From: Deltaproteobacteria bacterium
GTDB taxonomy: Bacteria > Myxococcota_A > Polyangia > HGW-17
Length of the DNA stretch: 64,000 bases
NCBI GenBank assembly: GCA_016937155.1
Contig: JAFGWM010000040.1
Coordinates: 62,001 to 126,000 of the forward strand
Direction: 5' to 3'
The notes under the pieces were generated by a model, which ran no database searches, had not been told where the DNA came from, and saw only the letters and a program-made list of their open reading frames with translations. This document shows, in pieces, positions 9,068-18,763 of the stretch. The stretch's first letter is position 1, and each line of letters opens with the position of its first letter. The position numbers and the translations under genes were made by a program.

Positions 9068-9646
9068 ATGGAAAAAATCAAATCTACTAATGCAGTTTTG
9101 AGGCCCTGGCCCAATGTTCTCAGTTCAAGTGATGCAAGGTTTTATGAAAATGTCAAGAATCTGCAAAATAAGTTAAATGAAGAAAAACAGAAATTAGTTC
9201 AACTTGAAGAAGAATCAAGAGTCAGGGGATTTCAGGAAGGCTACCAGGATGGTTCAAGGAAAGCTTTTGAGTTATATTCTGAAATCATAAAAAATTCCGG
9301 AGCCGATTTTGTTGAGAATCTAAAAAAAGAGCTTCCGTATGTAATTTTAAAATTGATTGAAAAAATTATTTCAATTGAAATAAAAAATAATCCCAGACAA
9401 ATGGAAAATATAATAAATCATATCGCCAGTGATATCCCGGATATGATTCCTGTCCGAATTAGACTGAATTCTCTACACGAGGGAAATATTGATCACATAT
9501 GGCTGAAAGAAAAATTTCCCGGGGGAGTATCTGTCGTTTTTGAGGAATCTTTTCCGGTCACTGATGTATCTGTATTTTTTGCAGGAAAACATGCTGATTT
9601 TTCAGTAGAATCCGTTCTAAAATCAGTAGAGAAGTTTTTAAAATGA
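9068..9646 (+). CDS. sctL: Type III secretion stator protein SctL (FliH/HrpE/YscL family)
   Basis: The 192-residue protein has the usual FliH/YscL order: a short N-terminal tail, a charged coiled coil (about residues 28-60) running into a Gly-spaced segment (GFQEGYQDGSRKA), and a C-terminal V-ATPase-E-like domain that in the family binds the export ATPase. Family members control ATPase activity and link it to the sorting platform. Its stop overlaps the start of sctN by 4 bases (ATGA), so the two are translationally coupled. The pair looks non-flagellar because sctJ in this window is of the short lipoprotein type and no flagellar gene is present. A flagellar FliH is the alternative. Confidence 0.8.
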   Translation: MEKIKSTNAVLRPWPNVLSSSDARFYENVKNLQNKLNEEKQKLVQLEEESRVRGFQEGYQDGSRKAFELYSEIIKNSGADFVENLKKELPYVILKLIEKIISIEIKNNPRQMENIINHIASDIPDMIPVRIRLNSLHEGNIDHIWLKEKFPGGVSVVFEESFPVTDVSVFFAGKHADFSVESVLKSVEKFLK

Positions 9647-10941
9647 AAAAATCAATAAACTCTATTCTTGAAAAAATCGAGAGCATAGATGGAATAACTA
9701 TCAGTGGAGCAGTTACTGGTGTTAGTTATCCATTGATTAAAGGCATCTGTGATGAAGCCGGTCTTGGTGAGATTGTTATTATTACAGATGGAATCAGAGA
9801 AATATTGGGTGAGGTTACAGGCTTCTCCGGTGAAACAATTCTTGTTTTCCCATGGGATAATATTGAAGGTATTAATTCCAGTTGGAAATTGATACCCACA
9901 GGAAAAAAATTCACAGTTAAAGTATCTCCAAATATGACTGGCAGAATTTTTGATGGCTTAGGAAATCCTATTGATGACAAGGGCGATATTGATATGGGAA
10001 GTCAAATGGCCGTTGATACACAAGTTATATCTCCTCTTTCGAGGAAACGTATTAATGAACCTCTGTTTACTCACATTCCTGCTATTGATGGATTGCTAAC
10101 CATTGGTAAGGGACAGAGAGTTGGTATTTTTGCCGGTAGTGGAGTTGGTAAATCCACACTTTTAGGTAATCTAATAAGAGAATCGGCCAGTGATATTAAT
10201 GTTGTGTGCCTTGTGGGTGAAAGAGGACGGGAAGTAAGGGACTTTATAGAAGATGTTTTAGGTGAAGATGGAATGGCTAGAACCGTTATGGTGGTTTCCA
10301 CATCAGATACTCCTTCCATAATACGATGGAAAGCTCCACTAACTGCAACAGCTATTGCTGAATATTTCAGAAGACAGGGAAAAGACGTACTTTTACTTAT
10401 GGATTCTCTTACCAGATTCGCAAGAGCCGGAAGAGAGCTTGGTTTAAGTATGGGGGAAATACCTCTTAGAAGGGGTTATCCGGCAAGTGTTTTTGCAATG
10501 ATGCCTAAGCTTCTGGAACGTGCTGGAGTCACAAGCCATGGAAGTATTACAGGAATTTACACCGTTCTTGTAGAAGGTGGTGATATGGAAGAACCTGTTG
10601 CTGATGAAGTTCGTGGTATTCTGGATGGACATATTGTTATGGATAGAACTCTTGCCTCAGAAGGCCTTTTTCCTGCGATTGATATTTCATCCAGTGTTTC
10701 AAGAATCATGAATGATATAGTAACAGATGAACATAAATCAATTTCAATTGAAATAAGAAAAAGAATTGCCAATTACTACCAGAACCGGGATCTTGTGAAA
10801 GTTGGAGCGTATGTTCCAGGAAATGATCCTGATGTTGATATTGCACTTGGAACTATAAAACAGATTCAGGCATTTGTTCATAACAATGAGTCTCTTGACT
10901 ATGAATCAGTTATTAGAAAAATGAGAGAAATTGTTTCCTAG
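9643..10941 (+). CDS. sctN: Type III secretion export ATPase SctN (FliI/YscN family)
   Basis: The 432-residue F1-beta-like hexameric ATPase has Walker A GSGVGKST (about residues 165-172), Walker B VLLLMDSLTRFA, and the strongly conserved stretch PLRRGYPASVFAMMPKLLERAG. The segment MEEPVADEVRGILDGH resembles non-flagellar SctN/YscN more than FliI. It unfolds and releases substrates from chaperones at the base of the export apparatus. Upstream partner sctL overlaps its start. It converges with the pseudokinase operon 17 bases away. Length and motifs are complete, so the enzyme should be active. No other export-apparatus gene (sctV, R, S, T, U, Q) is nearby: the system is dispersed in this genome. 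Confidence 0.9.
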   Translation: MKKSINSILEKIESIDGITISGAVTGVSYPLIKGICDEAGLGEIVIITDGIREILGEVTGFSGETILVFPWDNIEGINSSWKLIPTGKKFTVKVSPNMTGRIFDGLGNPIDDKGDIDMGSQMAVDTQVISPLSRKRINEPLFTHIPAIDGLLTIGKGQRVGIFAGSGVGKSTLLGNLIRESASDINVVCLVGERGREVRDFIEDVLGEDGMARTVMVVSTSDTPSIIRWKAPLTATAIAEYFRRQGKDVLLLMDSLTRFARAGRELGLSMGEIPLRRGYPASVFAMMPKLLERAGVTSHGSITGIYTVLVEGGDMEEPVADEVRGILDGHIVMDRTLASEGLFPAIDISSSVSRIMNDIVTDEHKSISIEIRKRIANYYQNRDLVKVGAYVPGNDPDVDIALGTIKQIQAFVHNNESLDYESVIRKMREIVS

Positions 10942-10958
10942 GAAGACAATAATAACTT

Positions 10959-12491
10959 TTATGAACATTCTGTTTTGACTTGAATTTCCAGATTTACATC
11001 TGTATTTGTGGTCTCAATAAAATATTTTTCTTTTTTCAGGAAAGTTTCGAGATATGGTCTTGCATTTTCCACACAACTTTTTGCATCAAATTCAGTGGAA
11101 AAACGAATAGTGAGTTTTATCCGGAGAATATCGTTAAGGAAATATCCTCTGGCGGCAATTAGAACAGGTTGAATACCACCAAAGACAGCATTAAAAATAG
11201 AATTTCTTGGTGGAACAGCTGAAGGTAAGGTAGCAAAAAGAAGAAACAACTCAGTACTGTGATCTTCAGGATTATATTTAAGATTATTCAACAGTTGAAG
11301 ATGAACGCCATATGGAGGGTTATAAAGTTCCTTATTAATAAACTTAGAAATTCGAGCAGTGGTGGACTTCCATGGATCGGTTTCATTCAGTTGAAAAAAG
11401 TTTTTCTTTATTATTGTTTTCCATGTTCTGTTTGAGAAGGATCCCGATACAAAACAACCGAAAACATCAGGAGAGCAGTATTTATATTCATTGTTAAAAA
11501 ACTGTTTCATAAGGAGTTGAAAAACCCCTTGATAGCAGTGTTCTTTTTGCATGTTGAAAAACAGGTAAACATCATCTGTCAAATCAATATAATTGAAAGG
11601 AAAACTTTTATCCCATCTGGTATTTGCAGGTGACACTTTAACTTCATTTATTTCGGGGGGCTGTTTCAGTATTTTTTCAGATTTAGCTTCAACTTGAGGC
11701 GGTTTGTCTGAGTTATCAGAAAACAGCCAGGATACGGTCAGGGAAAGAATGAACATTATAGGAATCAGATAAATCAGCCAGTTTTTAAAATTCACTTTTT
11801 TGTAGATATATTTTTTTTCTGTTTCTTCTATAGAGTTTAAACGAGTGTGTGAGGTGATTAGTTCAATGGATTTTTCAAAAGAATTTTCGATTATAAATGT
11901 CAAAAGAAAATTCAGTTTATCTGCGTATCTGTCTTCAGCCCAGTTATCAAAGAAGGATAAACATATTCTGGCAAACTCCTTAAGGTTTGATTCATTTGTT
12001 TGAGAAAAATCACCTGATGAAAATTCAGGTTGAAAAAGAAGTGGTGTTTCTCCTTCAGGAATAAAATGATTCAGAACAAGAATATTATTAATATTAAGCT
12101 TTTGCCACTGTAACTCCTTCAGATTCAATTCATTCAAATGGGAAACAGCGGTTTTTATCATACTGAAAAGAAACTCTCCATTTACAACATGATGTTTAAG
12201 GAGCCATGCACTGAGAGGAATAAAGTTTTTCCTTCTTTCAGTAATGCTTATATGGAGTGAATCCATATGCATTATTTTGTCAATGCACGTTATTTTGTGA
12301 ATTGTATTTTCGGGAAATTTCTGGAGTTTTTCGAAAAAATTATTTGAAAAGACTGTGTAGTAACATTCATTAACTGAATCCTTAAAAAGACATCCCGGTC
12401 CATCTTCACCAATGAACTCCGGATTATTTCCAAAGGAAATTACATGTTTTTTGTTTTCCAGAATCAACGAGCAGACGGGACAATGTTTCAT
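10959..12491 (-). CDS. Membrane pseudokinase-like protein with N-terminal zinc-knuckle motif
   Basis: I use the ATG at 12491 (510 residues), which overlaps the upstream stop as ATGA; an ATG 27 bases further up has no such support. The N-terminus has one CPVC motif. Residues about 40-230 look like a decayed Ser/Thr kinase: HLNELNLKELQWQKLNINNILVLN occupies the place of the HxxxxxHRDLKPxNIL loop but lacks the catalytic HRD, no DFG follows, and no Gly-rich loop is visible. One membrane helix follows (about 240-260, WLIYLIPIMFILSLTVSWLF), then about 250 residues of unknown type, probably outside the cytosol. The last gene of a PP2C / FGE-fold / pseudokinase operon, it may be a signalling scaffold. 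The kinase assignment is an inference from pattern. Confidence 0.55.
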   Translation of the reverse strand: MKHCPVCSLILENKKHVISFGNNPEFIGEDGPGCLFKDSVNECYYTVFSNNFFEKLQKFPENTIHKITCIDKIMHMDSLHISITERRKNFIPLSAWLLKHHVVNGEFLFSMIKTAVSHLNELNLKELQWQKLNINNILVLNHFIPEGETPLLFQPEFSSGDFSQTNESNLKEFARICLSFFDNWAEDRYADKLNFLLTFIIENSFEKSIELITSHTRLNSIEETEKKYIYKKVNFKNWLIYLIPIMFILSLTVSWLFSDNSDKPPQVEAKSEKILKQPPEINEVKVSPANTRWDKSFPFNYIDLTDDVYLFFNMQKEHCYQGVFQLLMKQFFNNEYKYCSPDVFGCFVSGSFSNRTWKTIIKKNFFQLNETDPWKSTTARISKFINKELYNPPYGVHLQLLNNLKYNPEDHSTELFLLFATLPSAVPPRNSIFNAVFGGIQPVLIAARGYFLNDILRIKLTIRFSTEFDAKSCVENARPYLETFLKKEKYFIETTNTDVNLEIQVKTECS

Positions 12492-13390
12492 GGTTTGGAA
12501 ACTACAGGGAAAACACACCTAAAACCTATATCCCGTGAAGTATGATCTGATAAAGCAAGATATCTGTTTGCTACAAGGTTGTAAAACCAGTGACTTTTAG
12601 TAGTTCCACCTTTGAAAATGACTTTTCCTGAAGGAACACCTCTTGATGCTGTTGGTTTAACCCATTCACTAAGGCTGCTGCTTAAATTCCATACACCCCA
12701 GATACTTACATCAATTTTCTCTTTGGAAGTACAACCGGTCATTTTACCAAAACAGTCGGTGGGAATTGATTCTCCCCAGCTCCATGGGCGGTAGTACTCT
12801 CCTCCTCTGGCAGCAGTTTCAAATTGAAGCTCATCTGGAAGATCTCCTCCCAGTTTTTTACAGAAATTTCTGGCTGCAGTGTAAGTTATGCCTGATACGC
12901 TTTTTCCGGAAATTCCAAGTTTTCCGGATTTATATTCTTTTATGGATACTTCTCTGGTCATTATCAGAAATGAATCAAGTTTTTCCCATCTGGAAAAAAT
13001 AAAATCCTTTTGTGAAATGGTGGTTCCGGCTGAAGAAGCGAGTTTTTTTGCAAGTCTGCGAAGGTTTGGAATATATCCCAGATGATAGTATCCGGATGGA
13101 ATAGTAGCAAAATAGTCCTTTGAAATACGGTATCCTTTAAACATGGTAAAAAAAGATAATGAGCCTGATTTTTTTTGTGGAGGTCTGAACTGAACAGGAA
13201 AAACAGTTTTGATACAGCTGGTTACAAAGGAAATATTTTTTTCAGTGAATTTATATCCGGTTTTTTTAAGTCTTCCATAATAAAAAAGTGTAAGGGGACA
13301 ATTATTGGAGTTTAAACCACTGTTAAATCCCTGAGCCAGATGATCAGGAACAGCAGAAGTAATCAAAGAAAACAGAATAAAAAAAATCAT
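12488..13390 (-). CDS. Exported FGE-sulfatase (SUMF1/PvdO-like) domain protein
   Basis: The 300-residue protein starts with a signal-like hydrophobic segment (MIFFILFSLITSAVPDHLAQG). The rest resembles the formylglycine-generating-enzyme fold: an early motif MTREVSIKEY (typical MxxxEVTxxxY), ITYTAARNFCKKLGGDLPDELQFETAARGG (typical V-W--A--YC--G--LPTEAEWE-AARGG), WGVWNLSSSLSEWV, FKGGTTKSHW, and the C-terminal DIGFRCV. The active-site Cys pair of true FGE is not evident, so this is likely one of the non-catalytic or ligand-binding relatives found with Ser/Thr kinases. Start and stop both overlap neighbours by 4 bases. Its predicted location is the periplasm, facing the pseudokinase's outer domain. 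Confidence 0.75.
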   Translation of the reverse strand: MIFFILFSLITSAVPDHLAQGFNSGLNSNNCPLTLFYYGRLKKTGYKFTEKNISFVTSCIKTVFPVQFRPPQKKSGSLSFFTMFKGYRISKDYFATIPSGYYHLGYIPNLRRLAKKLASSAGTTISQKDFIFSRWEKLDSFLIMTREVSIKEYKSGKLGISGKSVSGITYTAARNFCKKLGGDLPDELQFETAARGGEYYRPWSWGESIPTDCFGKMTGCTSKEKIDVSIWGVWNLSSSLSEWVKPTASRGVPSGKVIFKGGTTKSHWFYNLVANRYLALSDHTSRDIGFRCVFPVVSKP

Positions 13391-14370
13391 TTTTCCGGAT
13401 TTGTATTAGCATTAATTAGATTAAATGAACCAAAAACCTGAGTTGTATCAGGGCTATCTTCAATAGGTGGTCTTACCATAAGAAGATGTGTGGACAGATG
13501 ATTTCTGGAAACTTCTATGTAAGGAACATCCATATTTTTATCCAGTACACCAAAAGAATTTCCTGTGAATCTGACAAAAATCACAGTTACATTATCGTTC
13601 GCTCCTGCTTTACATGCAGTATCCGTAAGATTTTTACAGATAGTGAGTGGATCAGTGCTTTCAGAGGAAAGAACTGTTGAGAGGATCTCTTCAGGAGTTA
13701 GGGCATCCACAAGGCCATCACTGCACAGTAAAAGACAATCATCTTCTGCCAGTTCCACAGCACTTACAACGGGATCTACTTTTTCTTTAACTCCCAGAGC
13801 CTGCAGAATAACGTGATTATGCTCAAACTGACCTGCTGTCTCAGGGGTAAGTTGACCAATTTCAAGAAGTTTATTCAGTAAAGTCTGATCTTTGGTAACC
13901 TGATACATTCGATCTTTTCTGATAATATAGCCTCTTGAGTCACCCACCTGAGCAAGAACAAGAATATCATCAATAAGGCTAGCTGCGGTACATGTTGTTC
14001 CCATGCCTGTCCGTTCACGGTTTTCACGGGCACTCTGGAGTATAACATCATTTGCATGCCGTATAGAGTCAACCAGATTAGCAGCAAGATTACTGCGGTT
14101 TGGAGAGTCATGATAACTGATCATGTTCTTATATATAGCTTCCACTGCCAGTGAACTGGCAATTTCGCCGGCAGCAGCTCCTCCCATACCGTCACATACA
14201 AGAAAAAGAGATCCCATGCTACCCAGAACATGATTTCTGATGTCAGGTTTTAATGATTTCTCACCAGTGGAGAGATTAGCCACGAGAAAGTTATCCTCAT
14301 TGTGATCTCTAACGGTTCCAACATCAGTTCTTCCAAAAACTTCTATATTTATGTAATGGTCTGAAGCCAT
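13387..14370 (-). CDS. PP2C-family Ser/Thr protein phosphatase
   Basis: The 327-residue protein holds the full PPM/PP2C signature: GTVRDHNEDNFLV, CDGMGGAAAGEIAS (metal-binding Asp and Gly), GMGTTCTAASL, QVGDSRGYI, LLCSDGLVDAL, and GANDNVTVIFV at the end of the domain (about residue 267). A tail of about 60 residues follows. It removes phosphate from Ser/Thr in a metal-dependent way and would oppose kinases such as the one at 47.6 kb. It is the first gene of an operon with the FGE-fold protein and the pseudokinase, each overlapping by 4 bases. No membrane segment is seen, so it is cytosolic. Confidence 0.95.
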   Translation of the reverse strand: MASDHYINIEVFGRTDVGTVRDHNEDNFLVANLSTGEKSLKPDIRNHVLGSMGSLFLVCDGMGGAAAGEIASSLAVEAIYKNMISYHDSPNRSNLAANLVDSIRHANDVILQSARENRERTGMGTTCTAASLIDDILVLAQVGDSRGYIIRKDRMYQVTKDQTLLNKLLEIGQLTPETAGQFEHNHVILQALGVKEKVDPVVSAVELAEDDCLLLCSDGLVDALTPEEILSTVLSSESTDPLTICKNLTDTACKAGANDNVTVIFVRFTGNSFGVLDKNMDVPYIEVSRNHLSTHLLMVRPPIEDSPDTTQVFGSFNLINANTNPEK

Positions 14371-14428
14371 ACTAACCAGTTCCTATAATCCTGTTTTAAA
14401 TTAGAAACACCAAGCGTTTAATCAATTG

Positions 14429-14457
14429 ATACTACTCTCGAGTAAATTTTTTTTCAA
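14429..14457 (-). promoter_or_regulatory. Promoter of the PP2C operon
   Basis: On the minus strand TTGAAA, a 17-base spacer and TAGTAT lie about 60 bases upstream of the phosphatase start. The spacer carries a short inverted repeat (TACTC-GA-GAGTA) that reaches the -10 box. The rest of the 277-base divergent gap to 14648 is AT-rich and shows no further clear element. Confidence 0.5.
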
Positions 14458-14647
14458 CAGATAAAGCAACATCTGAACTTCCGGGTTTAACTATTAGAAT
14501 CCTAAAAAAAAATTAATGTTTCAGAAAAACATAAATTAGTATGAATACAATCTGGGTAAGGTATCTATTGGTTTGTTTTATTTAGAAAAATAAAAAAAAC
14601 TATATTTCACATGAAAAAGTTTCCTTTTTTGTTGATAATTTAAACTC

Positions 14648-15568
14648 ATGTCTACTATATACCTGCAGATGAACTATTTTTTTCTCTCAATTCTCATAAA
14701 TTTTTTACCACCTGGACCATTTTTGTGTAGAGATTCTCTAAATCAAAATGCACCAATGCTGATGAGTTCATCCATTCTTGACGCCATGCTTTTTGGAAAA
14801 AAATCTGATTCACTTGAGGGAAGGATAAACTTCTGGTCAAATTTTTTTATGAATGTTCATTACCAGGCAGATCCAATGGGGGAAGGAACGGGAATTGATA
14901 GTGATCCATCCTGGAATCCTTGTGCCATGGATTGTGAAACATACGTGGAAACTGTTGTGGCCTTAAGTTTTTCACATAACAGTAAAGAAGTTATGAACTG
15001 GGTGGATAAAACGAGATATTATGAAGGTATAAGAAAGAATTCACACAGGTTTTTTACTATGAATTTAAGCTGGATACCTGAAAATGTTAAACTGGGATAT
15101 TTAAAGAATGTAAACAAAAAAATTACAAATATTCAGGGAAAAATTGGACATATAGTGGTTCCAGAAGCGCACTGGAGCAAAGAATGGAAGGAACGATTTG
15201 TTCATATGGGCAAATATGCTCCCAGAGGATTGAGTATGGTTAAATATATTCCTCTAAGTGAACTTATTGGCGTTTTTAAAAAAATACCTGTTCCAAGTGT
15301 TGCTTTTCTTGTTGGCTCAACACAGAGCACAAACCCTTTTCTTATCACTCACATGGGTTTTATTCTCAAAAATCCCGAAGGAAAAATAGTTTTTCGGCAT
15401 GCCAGCGGAACACCTGGAAGATTGAGAGTTGAAGAAAGAGATTTACTGGAATATCTTAAAATGCTGAAAAGTTACTTTGGAAGGAAAAACAGACGTTTTA
15501 TATTGGGAATGGATATATATCAGATAATTCCACCTGAAAATTTGAAATCTTCTGAAAACTTAAGTTGA
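14648..15568 (+). CDS. DUF1460 family (NlpC/P60-like amidase) exported protein
   Basis: The 306-residue protein resembles DUF1460, papain-like amidases with the N-acetylmuramoyl-alanine amidase fold. The catalytic Cys is likely in MDCETYVETVVALS (near residue 98) and the catalytic His in THMGFIL (near 237), followed by FRHASG. The N-terminus is hydrophobic (MNYFFLSILINFLPPGPFLC), suggesting export. Neither the ATG at 14648 nor that at 14669 has a clear SD; the second would place the signal at the very N-terminus. It heads a plus-strand run (DUF3857 protein, outer-membrane protein, tmk) with gaps of 10-25 bases. The role is probably cell-wall peptide cleavage or recycling; the substrate is unproven. 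Confidence 0.75.
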   Translation: MSTIYLQMNYFFLSILINFLPPGPFLCRDSLNQNAPMLMSSSILDAMLFGKKSDSLEGRINFWSNFFMNVHYQADPMGEGTGIDSDPSWNPCAMDCETYVETVVALSFSHNSKEVMNWVDKTRYYEGIRKNSHRFFTMNLSWIPENVKLGYLKNVNKKITNIQGKIGHIVVPEAHWSKEWKERFVHMGKYAPRGLSMVKYIPLSELIGVFKKIPVPSVAFLVGSTQSTNPFLITHMGFILKNPEGKIVFRHASGTPGRLRVEERDLLEYLKMLKSYFGRKNRRFILGMDIYQIIPPENLKSSENLS

Positions 15569-15591
15569 TATTTGAGGATTACACCTGAATC

Positions 15592-18500
15592 ATGTTCACT
15601 ATTTTACTATCGTTTATTCTGAGTACAGTGAATCTTTCTCAGGAAGATAAACTTGTAAGGAAATTGATAAGGGGAAAAGATGATCTTAAAAATAGAATCT
15701 GTCTGATAAAAAAACTTTCTCCCTGGACAGGGTGGGAAACAGAAAAAAACCTTATTTCCATAGTAAGAGATAAAAAGAAATATATATATTTTTACAGTGA
15801 ATTAAAATCTTTTATTGATTTTAGAAAACTGCAGAAAATCTGGAATCTTAAACCCCTATATTGGGATACTGGCAGCAGTGGAGTGATACACACAAAAAAT
15901 GATGGTTCTGTTGATAACTTTTTAAAAAATGAAAGAGAGTCGACTGTTCTTACAAAATCATTTTTTTTGAAGAAAAAAGGGAAAATAGTTCTTTATATTT
16001 TTCCTGAGGTGTCAGTAAAGCTTGAAATTAATGATAAAAAACCAGTTGCGATAACAGTGCCTTCTAAAGTAATTATAGAAAGTACCAGTGGTTCTTTAAA
16101 TTTAAAACTTTCAACACCAAAAAAAAATACAGAGATAACAGCATTATTTTCTTCTGAAAAAAACTTAATTACTGATTTCAAGAGTAAAAAAAGAAAATCT
16201 GGTTTTGTCAGGCAGGTCAGACTAATAAAGAGTCCCTTTCATACAGATAAAAATCTTAACTGTGAAAACAAAAACTGGAGTTTTTATTCAAAATATTTAG
16301 GAAAATGGAAATCATTTGAAGAAAACTATACCCTAAATATTAGGGTAAAAAATATATTCACAGAATATTTTGGGATTATATCTCTTCAGGATTATTCGGT
16401 AAAATATCCATTTCTAACTCAGTGGAAACCTGTAAAAACACCGAAAAATGGTGTTATTCAAAAAATTCAAAAAATCTCAGAATTAGAAGGAATGGGACTT
16501 TGTCTTTCAGCTGTAAAACAAATCAGCCTGATAAAAAAACGGTTCGGTCCTCTTTTGGGTATTCTGGAGTATGAAATTGCTCTAAGAGCAGCGTGCAGAC
16601 TGGATAACTATATTACCATAAAAGAGCTTATTAATAGCAGACCCTGGGACAGCAGAGTATATTCTTATCTTGACACGTCTGTTCAGATACAAAAAATTTC
16701 AGAAATAAAAAGTATATTGAATCATGGATTTAATACAACAGGCAGTTTTTCAATTTTAAAGCAGATTTATGGTATTACCGGTATTCTGGGAGGAAAACTG
16801 GCTGAACAGTATCCTGAAATATGGAAAAAATTTATAAAGTCAGAAACTAAGTACAGTTTTAAGGGTGGGAAATGCAACAGTTCCCAATGCAATATTACTG
16901 ATGAAATATTCAATATAAATCTGGGAAAAACAAAAATTGAAAAATCAAGTTCAGATAAGAATATTGTTATAAATGATGAACAGGTTATTGTTATCAGAAA
17001 GGACAATACTGCATCGTTTATGCAGTATAAACTTGTGTATATTGGTAAGCCTGAAAAACATGCACCGTACAGTTACCAGAACATTCGATTTTCTCCAATG
17101 TCCCAGTATGTAACAGTTATCAGAAACAGGATTATTAAAAAAAATGGCAGAGTGCTGGAAAATATTGCAAGGCAAAAAGTATGGGAAGTAAACGATCCAG
17201 CATCAAAAATGTTTTATGATATTAAAGAACTTCAACTTGAATTTAATCCACTTGAAAAAGGGGATATGTATGAAGTGGTATGGCGTATTGATGGATTGCC
17301 CGCTGCAAACAGTCTGGGTGGTTTGTTTTTCGGATCAGTATTTCTTTTTCAGGATGAAATTCCAAGAAAAAAAGCTGTCATCACAGTATATAGAGAAGGT
17401 TCAAATGTGGTGGCGGTTCCTTCAGTAAAAACTACTGTAAGTACAGGTAAATTTAAAAATTTCTCATTTAAGCGTTTTGTATTGAATGATGTAAAAGGTA
17501 TTCAGGTGGAACCCGGTATGCCAGGCTGGGGGGAGACAATGTCCCATCTTCAAACCGGTCTTGGCAATTCATGGAGAAAAGTTGGAAAGAATTATTATGA
17601 TTTTATATCATCGAGGTATGTTATTAATTCTGAAATATTGAATTTACAGAAAAAAATTACTCAGGGAGCAGTAACTAGGAAAGAAAAAATAAGAAAGATT
17701 CATTCATGGATTCAGAAAAATATAAGGTATGTCAGTCTGATGTTTGGTATGCACAGTTATCTTCCTTATTCCTTTGATGAAATATATAACCGGAAATTTG
17801 GTGACTGTAAGGATATTACTCTGATGATGATTCTTATGTTACGAAGTGCAGGAATAAAAGCCTGGCCTGCAGCGGTAAGGACAAGAACTCTTGGAAAAAT
17901 CTCATATACAGTTCCATCTCTTGCACATTTTGACCATAGCATTATTTATCTTCCGGAGACAGATGAATGGATTGATACTACTGTCAGAGGACTGTTATAT
18001 CCTAGAACGCCTGCTTATATTCAGGGTTCAAAGGGTTTGGTTTTTACTTCAGAAGGTGGAGTGTTAAAAACTATTCCCATGGACTCCTGGAAAGATAATG
18101 AAGGTTTTTCCCATATTCAACTTGATGTTGACGATAAGGGAAATGCCAAATTTTCAGTAAAGAATAAAATAAGGGGTCAGGGGGAGATATTTTCCCGATA
18201 TCTGGTTTCAGGGAAGAAGATTCATCAGTTGTGGAAAAAAAATTTCATTAAATTCAAATTTTCCAAGTTTAATGATGGTAATAGTGATTTGGTATCTCCA
18301 TATAAATATTCATTTACTGGTAAATCTGTAATGTTCATAAAAAATCCACACAGTAAAAATCCATACATAAATGCCGGTTTTCTCGATGACTTGATGGTCT
18401 CTAATCTTTCCACAGGGGTATCAAGAGAACATGATCTTTTGCTTAGATTTCCAGGAATATTAAAAAGAAAAATTAAAATTTCACTTAAAGGAAAACTGTG

Positions 18501-18741
18501 TTTTAAGAATTATTCCGGAAATATGAGAATTTCCACTAAAAATCTTTTCTGGGAAAGTAAATCATTTATCCAGAAACAGAAACTTATTATATCCAGAGAG
18601 ATAATTCTGAAAAAAAATCGGATAGCAAAAGAATCATATGGGGAATTTCACAATTCAGTGAAAAAAATTATCCAGTTACTGAATAATAAGGTAGAACTGG
18701 AAAAGTGCAGGAAAATTTGCACAAAATGTAAGCACAGGTAG
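15592..18741 (+). CDS. DUF3857 / transglutaminase-like exported protein
   Basis: The 1049-residue protein has a short signal-like start (MFTILLSFILSTVNLS), about 430 residues of unrecognised sequence, a DUF3857 region (about 460-620, around QYKLVYIGKPEKH and LEKGDMYEVVWRI), a transglutaminase-like core (about 690-800) and a beta-rich C-terminal part. The catalytic triad candidates are Cys in RKFGDCKDITLMM, His in AHFDHSIIYLP and Asp in EWIDTT. DUF3857/transglutaminase proteins are envelope proteins of largely unknown function; they may be peptidases or cross-linking enzymes. An operon with the upstream DUF1460 amidase (23-base gap) suggests a joint role in envelope peptide handling. It is Lys-rich, like its neighbours, with no sign of transfer. 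Confidence 0.85.
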   Translation: MFTILLSFILSTVNLSQEDKLVRKLIRGKDDLKNRICLIKKLSPWTGWETEKNLISIVRDKKKYIYFYSELKSFIDFRKLQKIWNLKPLYWDTGSSGVIHTKNDGSVDNFLKNERESTVLTKSFFLKKKGKIVLYIFPEVSVKLEINDKKPVAITVPSKVIIESTSGSLNLKLSTPKKNTEITALFSSEKNLITDFKSKKRKSGFVRQVRLIKSPFHTDKNLNCENKNWSFYSKYLGKWKSFEENYTLNIRVKNIFTEYFGIISLQDYSVKYPFLTQWKPVKTPKNGVIQKIQKISELEGMGLCLSAVKQISLIKKRFGPLLGILEYEIALRAACRLDNYITIKELINSRPWDSRVYSYLDTSVQIQKISEIKSILNHGFNTTGSFSILKQIYGITGILGGKLAEQYPEIWKKFIKSETKYSFKGGKCNSSQCNITDEIFNINLGKTKIEKSSSDKNIVINDEQVIVIRKDNTASFMQYKLVYIGKPEKHAPYSYQNIRFSPMSQYVTVIRNRIIKKNGRVLENIARQKVWEVNDPASKMFYDIKELQLEFNPLEKGDMYEVVWRIDGLPAANSLGGLFFGSVFLFQDEIPRKKAVITVYREGSNVVAVPSVKTTVSTGKFKNFSFKRFVLNDVKGIQVEPGMPGWGETMSHLQTGLGNSWRKVGKNYYDFISSRYVINSEILNLQKKITQGAVTRKEKIRKIHSWIQKNIRYVSLMFGMHSYLPYSFDEIYNRKFGDCKDITLMMILMLRSAGIKAWPAAVRTRTLGKISYTVPSLAHFDHSIIYLPETDEWIDTTVRGLLYPRTPAYIQGSKGLVFTSEGGVLKTIPMDSWKDNEGFSHIQLDVDDKGNAKFSVKNKIRGQGEIFSRYLVSGKKIHQLWKKNFIKFKFSKFNDGNSDLVSPYKYSFTGKSVMFIKNPHSKNPYINAGFLDDLMVSNLSTGVSREHDLLLRFPGILKRKIKISLKGKLCFKNYSGNMRISTKNLFWESKSFIQKQKLIISREIILKKNRIAKESYGEFHNSVKKIIQLLNNKVELEKCRKICTKCKHR

Positions 18742-18763
18742 AATGCCACAGGGTTAGTTTTAT

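Noticed and set aside
9068-10941. Reading the pair as flagellar FliH-FliI
   Set aside because: No flagellar gene is present, the VADEVRGILDGH region is closer to SctN, and the window holds a short lipoprotein-type SctJ. It cannot be fully excluded from these two genes alone.
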